From Rothia nasimurium (GTDB lineage: Bacteria; Actinomycetota; Actinomycetes; Actinomycetales; Micrococcaceae), in assembly GCF_928392795.1 (NCBI RefSeq), contig NZ_CAKMTJ010000004.1:158667-222666 (forward strand): 64,000 bases of DNA, read 5' to 3'. A program made the translations under genes and the position numbers. Every line of letters begins with the position of its first letter. Positions within the stretch are counted from its first letter, which is position 1. This document shows positions 10,380-18,695 of this stretch, in pieces. The notes below the pieces were generated by a model. The model worked only from the letters and a program-made list of their open reading frames with translations. It had not been told where the DNA came from and ran no database searches.

Positions 10380-10393
10380 GCCCGCTTGCGGGC
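10380..10393 (+). other. Short hairpin between tadC and the pilin gene
   Basis: GCCCGC and GCGGGC enclose a two-base centre just after the tadC stop. There is no T run, so it is not a typical terminator. It could stabilise the pilin message after cleavage, which would help produce more pilin than platform protein. The role is inferred. Confidence 0.35.
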
Positions 10394-10430
10394 AGTCCAT
10401 ACCCACCCACCCTATTCAAAGGAGAATCCT

Positions 10431-10640
10431 ATGAAGAAGCTCATCACCGACACCTACCTCAAGGTCCTACTCGGTATTTTTGCTCCGCTGGCGAGCCAGG
10501 ACGACCCTGAACGCGGGGACGTGCCTGGCTGGGTGATGATCACGATGATGTCGGCTATACTCGTGGCCGCTATCTTGGTGGTTGCCCAGGACGCTCTCGT
10601 CAATATGTTCAATAACGCAATGTCAATGATTAACCGCTAG
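10431..10640 (+). CDS. Flp-type pilin-like protein
   Basis: The 69-residue protein sits exactly where the Flp pilin lies in tad operons. A polar N-terminal leader ends in PERG (G29), followed by a hydrophobic helix (about 35-55) and a short polar tail. The ATG at 10431 has a strong AAAGGAG at 10418-10424. The glutamate normally five residues after the cleavage glycine is replaced by tryptophan (G29, W34). It may be the pilin of an actinobacterial subtype or a pseudopilin. Prepilin peptidase is not in the window. Confidence 0.7.
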   Translation: MKKLITDTYLKVLLGIFAPLASQDDPERGDVPGWVMITMMSAILVAAILVVAQDALVNMFNNAMSMINR

Positions 10641-10649
10641 GAGAATCTC

Positions 10650-11036
10650 GTGAGAGCAGCGCCCCCTGATGAGGAGAGAGGTAATGCAACGGCGGAGTTC
10701 GTGATGGTATCTGCCTTAGTTGTCTTACTTTTTCTAGGCGTTTTGCAGGTTGCCTTTGCCCTATTTACCCGTAACGTGCTGCAGGACGCGGCTTCTCAGG
10801 GGGCACGTTACGGAGCCATGCTTGACCGGGAACCTGCCGATGGGGAGGAACGGACGCGTGATTTGCTGTACTCAGTTCTTCCTGACCGGTATTCAACGAC
10901 GATTAGTAGCTCCATCACCCAATGGCAGGGAGTAGAAGCTGTGCAGATTACCGTGACCGCCCCGGTTCCCCTGCTCGGGCCTTTTGGGGCAGCAGCCCAG
11001 TGGGAGGTGAGCGGGCATGCTGTGGTACAGCGATAA
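10650..11036 (+). CDS. TadE-like minor pilin
   Basis: A 128-residue pseudopilin that would be exported and join the Tad apparatus. It has the classic processing site: G11 followed by NATAE with glutamate at 16, then a hydrophobic helix to about 40 and a C-terminal periplasm-side domain. The GTG at 10650 follows AGGAG of the pilin stop region (TAGGAG). It overlaps the next gene by 20 bases. Confidence 0.82.
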   Translation: MRAAPPDEERGNATAEFVMVSALVVLLFLGVLQVAFALFTRNVLQDAASQGARYGAMLDREPADGEERTRDLLYSVLPDRYSTTISSSITQWQGVEAVQITVTAPVPLLGPFGAAAQWEVSGHAVVQR

Positions 11037-11475
11037 GTTCAGAGATGAAACTGTAGAAACGCGAAAAGCAGACCACCCTGAACAGGGCAGTGCCCTGGTT
11101 GAATTTATTGGTCTGGGTGCCCTACTGATGGTTCCAACAGTCTATTTTCTACTGTCAGTTTTTGCTATGCAATCGGCTGCTTTTGCGGCATCTAATGCCA
11201 GCTCTCATGCTTTACAGGTGATTCAGTTTCTGCCACCGGAGCAACGTAACCAATCTGCTGTTCAAACAGTTGCGGCGCTAACAGCTGGCGACTTTGGTCT
11301 AGACGCTAACACCGTTACCGCCACGTTGAGTTGCGAGGACGTCTGCGCTGCGGGGGAGCGGATGTCGGTGGACGTTACCGTCGAGGTCGGGTTGCCTCTG
11401 GTGCCCTGGCCAGGGGCACCGACTCTTGCCACTATGACCTCACAGGCTGTGAGTTGGGGAGGAGACTACTCATGA
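11017..11475 (+). CDS. TadE/TadF-like minor pilin
   Basis: A 152-residue second pseudopilin. Its processing-like site is G24 followed by SALVE with glutamate at 29, then a hydrophobic helix of about 25 residues. Two cysteines in the second half (SCEDVC) could form a disulfide outside the cell. It starts inside the preceding TadE-like gene and its stop overlaps the next ATG, so the three minor components are coupled. Confidence 0.78.
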   Translation: MLWYSDKFRDETVETRKADHPEQGSALVEFIGLGALLMVPTVYFLLSVFAMQSAAFAASNASSHALQVIQFLPPEQRNQSAVQTVAALTAGDFGLDANTVTATLSCEDVCAAGERMSVDVTVEVGLPLVPWPGAPTLATMTSQAVSWGGDYS

Positions 11476-11963
11476 CACAGATTAGACAGCCGCAGCTTCA
11501 GCGGAGACCGTGCCCTGATGCAACCGTGAGCGAGGCCGAGCGGGGCAGCGTCCTTCCACTCATCGTGGGGCTGTGCCTGGTGCTTCTGCTGGTTGCTTCC
11601 ACCGTCGTTGGAGTAAGTTCCGTCTACCTAGAAAGACAGCGTCTCCAGGCTCTAGCCGACCAAGCAGCGACGTCTGCCGCTCAGCGCATTGAGGGCATCA
11701 CAGCGGTAGGGGAGGCCCAGGCCCAGGTGACTCTCACTAGCGCCGGGGTGCAGGCGTCCGCTCACACCTTTCTGCAAGAAAGCGGCGCCGGTGCCGACTT
11801 TTCCCACCTCACCTTAAACCCCGCAACCGGGGCGTCGGGGAACAACACCGCGGTAATCACTCTCTCAGCTAGGGCCCACCCGCCCTTACTTTCCGTTGTG
11901 CTACCTGACGGCATCGATATCACCGTTACCGGCCGGGCGCGCGTCATCACCACCCAAGACTAG
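11472..11963 (+). CDS. TadG-like pilus-associated protein
   Basis: A 163-residue protein with an N-terminal signal-like hydrophobic helix (about 29-50) after G25, preceding QRLQALADQAATSAAQRI, which is typical of the TadG/RcpC-neighbourhood family in actinobacteria. The ATG at 11472 overlaps the previous stop. Unlike the two TadE-like proteins it has no glutamate at +5, so processing by prepilin peptidase is doubtful. It is the last gene of the tad operon. Confidence 0.75.
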   Translation: MTQIRQPQLQRRPCPDATVSEAERGSVLPLIVGLCLVLLLVASTVVGVSSVYLERQRLQALADQAATSAAQRIEGITAVGEAQAQVTLTSAGVQASAHTFLQESGAGADFSHLTLNPATGASGNNTAVITLSARAHPPLLSVVLPDGIDITVTGRARVITTQD

Positions 11964-12044
11964 AACAGAAGTGCTCTGCCCCGTCAGCGCAAAACAGGGG
12001 CAAAACCGGGCGCTTACCATCGTTTTCAGCTAGGGTTAATAGTC

Positions 12045-13169
12045 ATGGCTACTTTAGATTTTTCTGCCCAGATCAAAACCCTGCGCTCAACCTACGCCTC
12101 CATCGAAGAGGTCAGCGACGTTGAGCAGCTGCGCGCTACCATCGCAGAACTCTCTGAAGCAGCCGGCGCCCCCGATCTCTGGGACGACCCCGACGCCGCC
12201 CAAAAGGTCACCTCGCAGCTCTCCCACAAACAGGCCGAACTCGATAAGCTCGTTAAACTGAGTCAGGCTATCGACGACCTTGAGGTCATGGTAGAACTCG
12301 CCGACGAAGAGGGTGACGCCGACACCCTTGCCGAAGCAGAAACCGAACTGCACGCTATCGAAAAGCGCCTAGCAGAACTCGAAGTAATCACCCTGCTCTC
12401 GGGTGAGTACGATCAGCGCGACGCCGTCGTCACCATCCGAGCGGGAGCCGGTGGCGTGGATGCCGCCGACTTTGCCGAGATGCTTCTGCGCATGTACCTG
12501 CGCTGGGCCGAGAAAAACGGATTCGACACCACGGTGATGGATACCTCCTACGCCGAAGAAGCCGGTCTCAAATCAGCAACCTTTGAGGTCAAAGCCCCCT
12601 ACGCTTTCGGGCGCCTGTCGATTGAAGCGGGAACCCATCGTCTGGTGCGCATCTCTCCCTTCAACAGCCAGGGCAAACGCATGACGTCCTTCGCCGCGGT
12701 GGAAGTCATCCCCCTCATCGAGCAGACCGACCACATCGAAATCCCCGAGTCTGAACTCAAGATCGATGTCTTCCGCTCATCTGGGCCCGGCGGTCAGTCC
12801 GTGAACACCACAGACTCCGCCGTCCGTATGACCCACATTCCCACCGGCATCGTGGTCTCCATGCAGAACGAAAAGTCCCAGCTACAAAACCGAGCCGCAG
12901 CACTGCGCGTCCTGCAATCCCGCCTCCTCCTGCTCCGCAAAGAGCAAGAGGACGCCAAAAAGAAGGAACTTGCCGGTGACGTCAAAGCCTCCTGGGGCGA
13001 CCAGATGCGATCCTATGTGCTCAACCCCTACCAGATGGTCAAAGACCTACGAACCAACTATGAAGAGGGAAACCCCAGCGCCGTATTCGACGGTGCACTC
13101 GACGGTTTCATCGACGCCGGCGTGCGGTGGCGCGCGGCAGAACGACAGAAAAGAAAGAACGAAGAATAA
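12045..13169 (+). CDS. prfB: Peptide chain release factor 2
   Basis: Recognises UGA and UAA stop codons and triggers peptide release in the ribosome. The 374-residue protein has the catalytic GGQ ([10 protein letters not shown], near residue 249) and the RF2 codon-recognition SPF tripeptide (about 204). The frame is continuous, with no internal UGA or programmed frameshift near codon 25, so the autoregulation known from E. coli prfB is absent. There is no good ribosome binding site; TAGGGT at 12031-12036 ends eight bases before the ATG, which suits a leaderless transcript. In many actinobacteria ftsEX separate prfB and smpB; here smpB follows two bases after the stop. Confidence 0.97.
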   Translation: MATLDFSAQIKTLRSTYASIEEVSDVEQLRATIAELSEAAGAPDLWDDPDAAQKVTSQLSHKQAELDKLVKLSQAIDDLEVMVELADEEGDADTLAEAETELHAIEKRLAELEVITLLSGEYDQRDAVVTIRAGAGGVDAADFAEMLLRMYLRWAEKNGFDTTVMDTSYAEEAGLKSATFEVKAPYAFGRLSIEAGTHRLVRISPFNSQGKRMTSFAAVEVIPLIEQTDHIEIPESELKIDVFRSSGPGGQSVNTTDSAVRMTHIPTGIVVSMQNEKSQLQNRAAALRVLQSRLLLLRKEQEDAKKKELAGDVKASWGDQMRSYVLNPYQMVKDLRTNYEEGNPSAVFDGALDGFIDAGVRWRAAERQKRKNEE

Positions 13170-13171
13170 TC

Positions 13172-13660
13172 GTGGCTAAGAAAAAAGTAACGAAAGAAGA
13201 CCCGAATAACCACACCATAGCGTCCAACCGCCGCGCTCGCCATAACTACAACATCGTAGAAACCTGGGAGGCAGGGCTGGTGCTTATGGGCACCGAGGTT
13301 AAATCCCTGCGCGATGGGGGAGCCTCAATTACTGACGGCTTCTGCCAGATGTACGGCAATGAGCTGTGGCTAGAGGGTATCCATATCGCTGAATATGGGC
13401 GCGGCTCCTGGACTAATCACGCTGCCCGTCGCCGCCGTAAACTGCTCATGCACCGCAGCGAAATTAACAAAATCGCTCAGAAGCTCAAGGAAAGCGGCTA
13501 CACCGTCGTGCCTCTCAAGCTCTATTTCAGCAAGGGGCGAGCCAAGGTAGAAATTGCCCTGGCCACCGGTAAACGCGACTACGACAAGCGCCAGGCCCTG
13601 CGTGAGCGCCAGGACAACCTCGAAGCCCAGCGCGCTATGCGCTATAAGAACCTGGGATAA
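13172..13660 (+). CDS. smpB: SsrA-binding protein SmpB
   Basis: Binds tmRNA and carries it to stalled ribosomes for trans-translation. The GTG at 13172, two bases after prfB, gives 162 residues beginning MAKKKVTKED, the normal length; an upstream ATG at 13127 within prfB is unlikely. Family motifs are NRRARHNYNIVETWEAGLVL and the basic C-terminal tail RDYDKRQALRERQ. ssrA itself lies about 750 bases downstream on the same strand. Confidence 0.96.
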   Translation: MAKKKVTKEDPNNHTIASNRRARHNYNIVETWEAGLVLMGTEVKSLRDGGASITDGFCQMYGNELWLEGIHIAEYGRGSWTNHAARRRRKLLMHRSEINKIAQKLKESGYTVVPLKLYFSKGRAKVEIALATGKRDYDKRQALRERQDNLEAQRAMRYKNLG

Positions 13661-13681
13661 GAAACTACTCGAAGGAGAGAA

Positions 13682-14263
13682 ATGACCACCGGAAACAACA
13701 AGGAAAACCCCTACGGCGATTACGTGCCCGGGCAGTACAGCTCAGGTGCTACAGAGCAGGGAAACGGGGACTATAGCCAGCAGGCTAACAGTGCTTCCTC
13801 ACAGCCTAACTACACACAGCCCAACTACTCACAGCCTACCTACGGCCAAGCAGATTACAGCCAGCAGCCTGCCAGCTACCCGTCCTACGGGTATGACGCT
13901 TACGGCCAGCAGGTAGCCTCAGCACCTAAGGGCCTAGCCATTACGTCGCTGATTCTAGGTATCCTATCTTTCCTGGGCGGCTGGGTCATTCTAGGCGGTA
14001 TTTTGGGTATCGTTGGCCTGGTGCTGGGCATTGTTGCCCTGCGCAAGACCAAGACCGGTGGCGGCGGCAAGGGTCTGGCTATCACCGGCATCGTATTTAG
14101 CTCCCTGGGCATTCTTATTTCCCTGGCAATGCTGGTGTTCTTCGGCTGGATTTTCTCAGCCTTCGGTGAGTGCATGGCCTACTCTCAGGACGAGGTTCTC
14201 ATGGAACAGTGCATTAACCAGCAGCTGGGCCTTGACGTCACAGATTCAAGCAGCAACGTCTAA
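13682..14263 (+). CDS. DUF4190-like small membrane protein
   Basis: A 193-residue protein with a tyrosine, glutamine and serine rich, repetitive N-terminal tail (about 1-80, with repeated QPxY units) and two membrane segments (about 88-120 and 134-165) joined by a basic loop. This matches DUF4190 proteins, whose function is unknown. The ATG at 13682 follows GGAGAG. It lies between smpB and ssrA, probably by chance of gene order rather than function. Compare the gene at 18035, which has the same plan. Confidence 0.75.
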   Translation: MTTGNNKENPYGDYVPGQYSSGATEQGNGDYSQQANSASSQPNYTQPNYSQPTYGQADYSQQPASYPSYGYDAYGQQVASAPKGLAITSLILGILSFLGGWVILGGILGIVGLVLGIVALRKTKTGGGGKGLAITGIVFSSLGILISLAMLVFFGWIFSAFGECMAYSQDEVLMEQCINQQLGLDVTDSSSNV

Positions 14264-14413
14264 TCAACCTGCCAGCTGGCTCTTTACAGCATGGAGAGCC
14301 AGCTGGTAGACTGGTACATCCGAGCTAATTGGGCCGGTGTCTTTCACCGATGAGTTGCGACTCGAAAGAGCACTGGAAAACGCTTAGCTTGGCGTTCTTT
14401 GATAAAAGAATAT

Positions 14414-14786
14414 GGGGATGATCGGTTTCGACGATGTGAGTTGAGATGGATGAAGCGTGCCGAGGACGCAGGGTTATCTCGTTAACGCCCTCTGCAAAAA
14501 AATAAGTGCAGTATCTAAGCGCACTGACTTCGCACTCGCTGCCTAATAATCCCAGCGATGCAGTCTGGTAGCCTGAGCTTGCCTTTGGCTCAGCCCCTAC
14601 CATCAGTTTAAAAGGCCACTGCTGCCCGTCCTTGTCGTAGGGCCGGGTGGGACTTTTATACGGCTAGGTTAGGCCTTGTAAGTGTTTGCGCAAGCAAGGT
14701 AGCCGAAAACACCGCTTTCACAAACTGCGCACGGAGAAGACCCGTTGACGCCACATCGGACCGGGGTTCGATTCCCCGCATCTCCA
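14414..14786 (+). ncRNA. ssrA: Transfer-messenger RNA (tmRNA)
   Basis: The 5' GGGGATG pairs with CATCTCC at 14779-14785 to form the tRNA-like acceptor stem, with A14786 as discriminator; CCA is not encoded. The TTCGATTCCCC arm is the T loop. The tag frame runs from the GCA resume codon at 14508 to TAA at 14544-14546 and encodes AVSKRTDFALAA, close to the tag of other Micrococcaceae and ending in the ALAA degron. It rescues stalled ribosomes with SmpB. Confidence 0.96.
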
Positions 14787-14794
14787 CAGTATTG

Positions 14795-14829
14795 AGGCCC
14801 TCCGCCCGGATAATCCGGGCGGAGGGCCT
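14795..14829 (+). terminator. Terminator of ssrA
   Basis: A perfect 16-bp GC-rich stem (14795-14810 with 14814-14829) with a TAA loop is followed by TTTTCT. It lies nine bases after tmRNA and also before the 3' end of the facing MFS gene, so it may act in both directions. Confidence 0.92.
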
Positions 14830-14853
14830 TTTCTGTGTCTCCGCGAGTTGGCG

Positions 14854-16230
14854 TTACTTCTTAGGCTCTACCGTGGGGATAGATGAAGTAGCAACCTTCT
14901 CCATGAGGTCAGCATCGGCATCACGTACCCGCTGATAGTTTTTCTGAGTGGTAAACGCTGCGGCAAGGAACGAGAGAACCGCGCACCCGATGAAGAAGTA
15001 CATGGGCGAGGTGATATCGCCGGTGGTATTCACCAGGTAGGTTGCGATAAAGGGCGCTGAGCCACCGAAGACCGCAACGGGAATGTTGTAGCCCATAGAA
15101 ATGCCGGTGGCGCGAATGGACGTGGGAATCAGGTCGCTCATCACCGCGTAGGGGGTTGAAGAGTAGAGGCCAAAGAACACGCAAATCACCATAAAGGGCA
15201 GGAAGATTTCGGACGGGGTTGAGCCCGGGGCCGTGGTGAAGTACCAGTAGAGTGCGGGTATGGTGAGCGCAGAGGTTGCCATGAGGAACCAGCGCCGGCC
15301 GAATACATCGGTAATCAGGCCACCCAGGGGCATGAGGGAGGCTGCCGTTAGACCGCCGATGGTGATGAACCAGAAACGGGTGTTAGCTGAGAATCCTAGA
15401 TCCTTGACGAAGTAGGTGGAGGAGTAGGTCAAAATAAGGTAGAACATGCTTGCCAGCAGGGCGATAGAGCCTGCGACCAGGGTGATGTTGAGTTTCCACT
15501 GGAAGGTGGCGCGGATGGGGCGCTTCTCCTGATGGCCGGATTCTGAAATCGCCTCAAACTGGGCGGTATCTTCTAGGCGGGAGCGGATGAAAGCTGCGAT
15601 GAGGCCGAGCGGGCCTGCAATGATGAAGGGAATGCGCCAGCCGTATTCCTGCATGGCAGCATCGCCCAGGATTGAGGCAAGGCCGTTGGCTACGATGGAG
15701 CCTAAGATAAGGCCTGAGACTGCGATGGTCATGAGCAGAGAGGTAGCTAGGCCGCGACGTTCGGGACCGCCGTATTCGGCGACGTAGGAGGTGACGGTGC
15801 CGATTTCACCGCCCGCAGAGAGCCCCTGAAGGCAGCGTGCCAGAATCAGTAGAGCTGGGGCTACAAAACCGATGGTTTCGTAGGTGGGGAGCAGGCCAAT
15901 CATGAAGGTAGAGCCCGACATGAGGAACATGACCAGGGCCATGGTGTTTTTGCGTCCGATGCGGTCACCGAGCGGGCCGAAGACGAAGCCACCGAGGGGC
16001 CTCATAAAGAAGGAAAGCGCAAAGGTTGCGAAGGAGGCGAGCAGGGCTACGGCCGGTGTGTTGGCTGAGAAGAAAGCAGCGCCTACGTAGATGGCGACGA
16101 AGCCGTAGACACCGTAGTCGTACCATTCGATGAGGTGCCCGGCGACAGCCCCGATAAAGGCTTTACGCTTTTGCTTTGTGGTACGTACAGGCTGCATCAC
16201 CTTTTCTGCTTTGAAGATAGCTTCTGTCAT
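14854..16230 (-). CDS. MFS transporter, metabolite:H+ symporter (MHS) family
   Basis: A 458-residue, 12-helix proton symporter of the ProP/KgtP/ShiA group that imports small organic acids or compatible solutes. Family motifs are visible: IEWYDYGVYGFVA near residue 34, FGPLGDRIGRKNTM near 85 and the loop GLSAGGEIGTVTSYVAE near 140. The ATG at 16230 is preceded by AAGGGA. It is divergent from a PucR-like regulator, which may control it; the substrate cannot be deduced. Confidence 0.85.
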   Translation of the reverse strand: MTEAIFKAEKVMQPVRTTKQKRKAFIGAVAGHLIEWYDYGVYGFVAIYVGAAFFSANTPAVALLASFATFALSFFMRPLGGFVFGPLGDRIGRKNTMALVMFLMSGSTFMIGLLPTYETIGFVAPALLILARCLQGLSAGGEIGTVTSYVAEYGGPERRGLATSLLMTIAVSGLILGSIVANGLASILGDAAMQEYGWRIPFIIAGPLGLIAAFIRSRLEDTAQFEAISESGHQEKRPIRATFQWKLNITLVAGSIALLASMFYLILTYSSTYFVKDLGFSANTRFWFITIGGLTAASLMPLGGLITDVFGRRWFLMATSALTIPALYWYFTTAPGSTPSEIFLPFMVICVFFGLYSSTPYAVMSDLIPTSIRATGISMGYNIPVAVFGGSAPFIATYLVNTTGDITSPMYFFIGCAVLSFLAAAFTTQKNYQRVRDADADLMEKVATSSIPTVEPKK

Positions 16231-16372
16231 CTTGGGTTCCCTTGGTGTTGTTTGTGCGGACGCCCCCGGTGCGGTAGGCGTTCCACTAACAGTAATAATG
16301 TGATTTACATCATGGCAATGTAGGTTTTTTCATTACATGTTGTGCTTGTGTGTAATTTCCTACAATGGTGAT
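16231..16372. promoter_or_regulatory. Shared promoter/operator region, MFS gene / PucR-like gene
   Basis: ATTACA at 16332-16337 and TGTAAT at 16351-16356 form an inverted repeat; TGTAATTTCCTACA (16351-16364) adds a TGTA-N6-TACA palindrome, and TACA...TGTA occurs again near 16303-16322. TACAAT at 16361-16366 is a good -10 box that ends six bases before the regulator's ATG. An operator recognised by the PucR-like protein is plausible but inferred. Confidence 0.5.
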
Positions 16373-17578
16373 ATGAGTGAGATACCTTACATTAGGCTGG
16401 ATGTATTGCTGCAGTCTTTAGCGGTGGAAAAGGACGCCCTGGTGGTGGGGGCGGTTGGTGCTGTTGTTGATGAGCTTCCTGAGTATCGTGCTGTGCCCCG
16501 CGAGGAGCTAGTTGAGAGCGTAGCCGGTGTTTTTGATGCGGCTATAGCCTGCTTGGGTAGTTCTGCTTCTGTTGACGAGGTGTTGGGTGAGGGGGCGGGG
16601 AGCCTTTATGCGGTTGCTCCGCGCCGAAAATTGCAGGGGGTTTCTTTGGCTTCAGTCTTGAGGGCGCACCGTTTGGCTCTATCTGCAACCCAGAGTAGGT
16701 TGGCGCAAATGGCGGATGATTCTGGCTTGCCTCTTGAGGAGCGGTTGCGGGCGATGGGTGTGATCTGGGAAGTGGGTGAGTGGTTTATGGTTCAGGTTGC
16801 TCGTGACTATGAGCCTGCGCAGCTTGCCGAATCTGAGCGACGAGGGGTTGAAAAGCGAGATTTCTTGACTCGTCTTTTCCAGGGGTCTTTGAGCGCTGCG
16901 GAACAGCAGGTTCGCTCGAGTGGTTTGGGGTTACCTGGCGATCAAGAGTATCAGGTGGTTTTGGGGCGCGGGTTTGCGCCATGTGATTGGGTATCTGGGA
17001 TTGAAGGAGCTTTTTCGTCGTTGCATGCGCCGGCTCTTGCTGATGACGTTGAGGGAGGTCTGGTGGGTGTGGTTCCGGTGCTGGAGAGTGTGGACGCTGC
17101 CACCTCCCGAGCGGGTGGCTGGCAGGAGCTTCGCGGTGGAGTTTTTGCTCTTGGGCGTCCTGTTCACATGGGTAATCTGGCGGCATCGCTGGAAGAAGCG
17201 CGAATCGTCTTGGCTTCGTTAGAACCGGGCAGCGTAGGTTGCTTTGATGTGCGTAGCCGGGGCTGGCGCCTAGCGGTTGCGTGTGCTCCCTGGCTGGGGG
17301 ATGTTGTAGAACAAGGGTTGTTGGTGCCTCTGCGGGAGAATCGTGGCGGCGGTGAAGCCCTGCTGATGTATGTGTGGGCGTTTTTGGAGCATGGCCGTAG
17401 TTATCGTGATGCTGCCCAGGCTCTCTATATCCACGAGAATACTTTGCGGAATAAGGTCGCGAAATTTGAGCAGATCACCGGCTGTAGGTTGAATGACATT
17501 GATGTCTGTATCGAACTAATGTGGCTGCGGCACGATATGGCCCTGAAAGGTGCTCTTAGTGTAGGTGATTCAGTCTGA
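16373..17578 (+). CDS. PucR-like transcriptional regulator
   Basis: A 401-residue regulator with an N-terminal sensory region, a middle GGDEF-like part and a C-terminal PucR-type helix-turn-helix (HGRSYRDAAQALYIHENTLRNKV, given here only by its key stretch near residues 345-370). The ATG at 16373 lacks a ribosome binding site and lies seven bases from a -10 box, so the transcript is probably leaderless. Its divergence from the MHS transporter suggests it controls uptake of that substrate. The effector is unknown. Confidence 0.82.
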   Translation: MSEIPYIRLDVLLQSLAVEKDALVVGAVGAVVDELPEYRAVPREELVESVAGVFDAAIACLGSSASVDEVLGEGAGSLYAVAPRRKLQGVSLASVLRAHRLALSATQSRLAQMADDSGLPLEERLRAMGVIWEVGEWFMVQVARDYEPAQLAESERRGVEKRDFLTRLFQGSLSAAEQQVRSSGLGLPGDQEYQVVLGRGFAPCDWVSGIEGAFSSLHAPALADDVEGGLVGVVPVLESVDAATSRAGGWQELRGGVFALGRPVHMGNLAASLEEARIVLASLEPGSVGCFDVRSRGWRLAVACAPWLGDVVEQGLLVPLRENRGGGEALLMYVWAFLEHGRSYRDAAQALYIHENTLRNKVAKFEQITGCRLNDIDVCIELMWLRHDMALKGALSVGDSV

Positions 17579-17600
17579 AGCATTTCTTGAGAGGGCTACC

Positions 17601-17876
17601 ATGTCATGCCTTGCCGGGCTTGTATCGATTCTTGCCGCCATCGTCATGCTGATTGGAGGTGCCACCGTGTGGGTTGCAGCGAGCAACCAGCTCGCAGAAG
17701 AACTTCAGACCCGCCGCAACCTGGTGATGGACGCTTCTTTCTTGCGCGCTTCTCTCTTCACCTCGGTTGTTTCCTTTGGTGTATCAGCCCTGGTCATGGG
17801 ACTGGGAGTTGTGCTTGGTTTTATCGGTGCCGCTCTGCTCAAAATTGCTCCGAAAAAGGTAGCTGTTACCGCCTAG
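17601..17876 (+). CDS. Small two-helix membrane protein, unknown function
   Basis: A 91-residue protein with two hydrophobic segments (about 3-28 and 50-80) separated by a charged stretch (EELQTRRNLVMD). The ATG at 17601 follows GAGAGGG; an in-frame ATG at 17565 overlaps the previous gene and has no such signal. No family was recognised. Confidence 0.6.
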   Translation: MSCLAGLVSILAAIVMLIGGATVWVAASNQLAEELQTRRNLVMDASFLRASLFTSVVSFGVSALVMGLGVVLGFIGAALLKIAPKKVAVTA

Positions 17877-18034
17877 TTCTCTGAGTAGCAGCAAGTCCCA
17901 GCCCCGTTTCTTCGCCTCTATGCGGTGAGTAGAAGCGGGACTGTTGCCTAGATTACGAGGTGACGGTGCTGGTAAGCTGACCATAGGATAAGGCCCAGTA
18001 GCGGGCCAATGGTTTTAGGAAGAAAGAGGACGCC

Positions 18035-18556
18035 GTGAGCACCCAGCCCCCCGCATACCCCCAGTCGCAAGCACCCGCGGGCACAGGCGTCCTTCTGCCT
18101 CCTGCGCTGGACTGCGAAACCCTCGGCGAACCTACCCAGTACCGGGTGCCTGATGCCCACCGTCGGCCCTATGGGGCAATGGTGCGTGACAAGCGAGGCC
18201 GTGGCTACTACCAGGCTGTCATGGCTCTATCGGTGGGCGTGGCGAGCTGGCTTGTAGTGCTCATGGCGGGCGTTTTTGCCCTGCTAGCTCTCATTCCTGC
18301 GGTGGCAGCTATCGTGCTGGGTATCAAAGCCTTACACGCTCGCAAGCGTAACCCGCGCACCCGCTTTCATGGGCAGACAGCCGGTATGGCCTGGGGCGGT
18401 ATTGCCCTGGGCATTCTCTGCATCCCGGTGGCGGTCTTCTTTTACTTCATGGCGAGCTGGTTCCTGAACGGGGCCGAAACCGCAAACTGCGAAATCACCC
18501 ACGCCGGGGACGAAGAAGCTATCGCGCGCTGCATCGAGAGCAACACCAGCTACTAA
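18035..18556 (+). CDS. DUF4190-like membrane protein
   Basis: A 173-residue protein: a proline-rich N-terminal tail of about 60 residues, two membrane segments (about 65-95 and 115-145) with a basic loop between them, and a short acidic C-terminus with two cysteines. GTG start at 18035 with AAGAGGA before it. It shares architecture and the final acidic, Cys-containing tail with the gene at 13682, so the two may be paralogues. Function unknown. Confidence 0.7.
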   Translation: MSTQPPAYPQSQAPAGTGVLLPPALDCETLGEPTQYRVPDAHRRPYGAMVRDKRGRGYYQAVMALSVGVASWLVVLMAGVFALLALIPAVAAIVLGIKALHARKRNPRTRFHGQTAGMAWGGIALGILCIPVAVFFYFMASWFLNGAETANCEITHAGDEEAIARCIESNTSY

Positions 18557-18695
18557 AAATGAGTGGGAATCTGCAGCGACTCTTATTCTTCCACAAGTCA
18601 TCGAGAGGGCCCATCGCAACCATAGGGCTGTGAGCTCCACCTCAATCGCGTTATGATGGGGGAAAGCGCCCCCCCAGCACGCCCAGGAGCACCCC

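Noticed and set aside
12045..12140. Programmed frameshift in prfB
   Set aside because: The frame is continuous from the ATG and there is no internal UGA with a slippery site.
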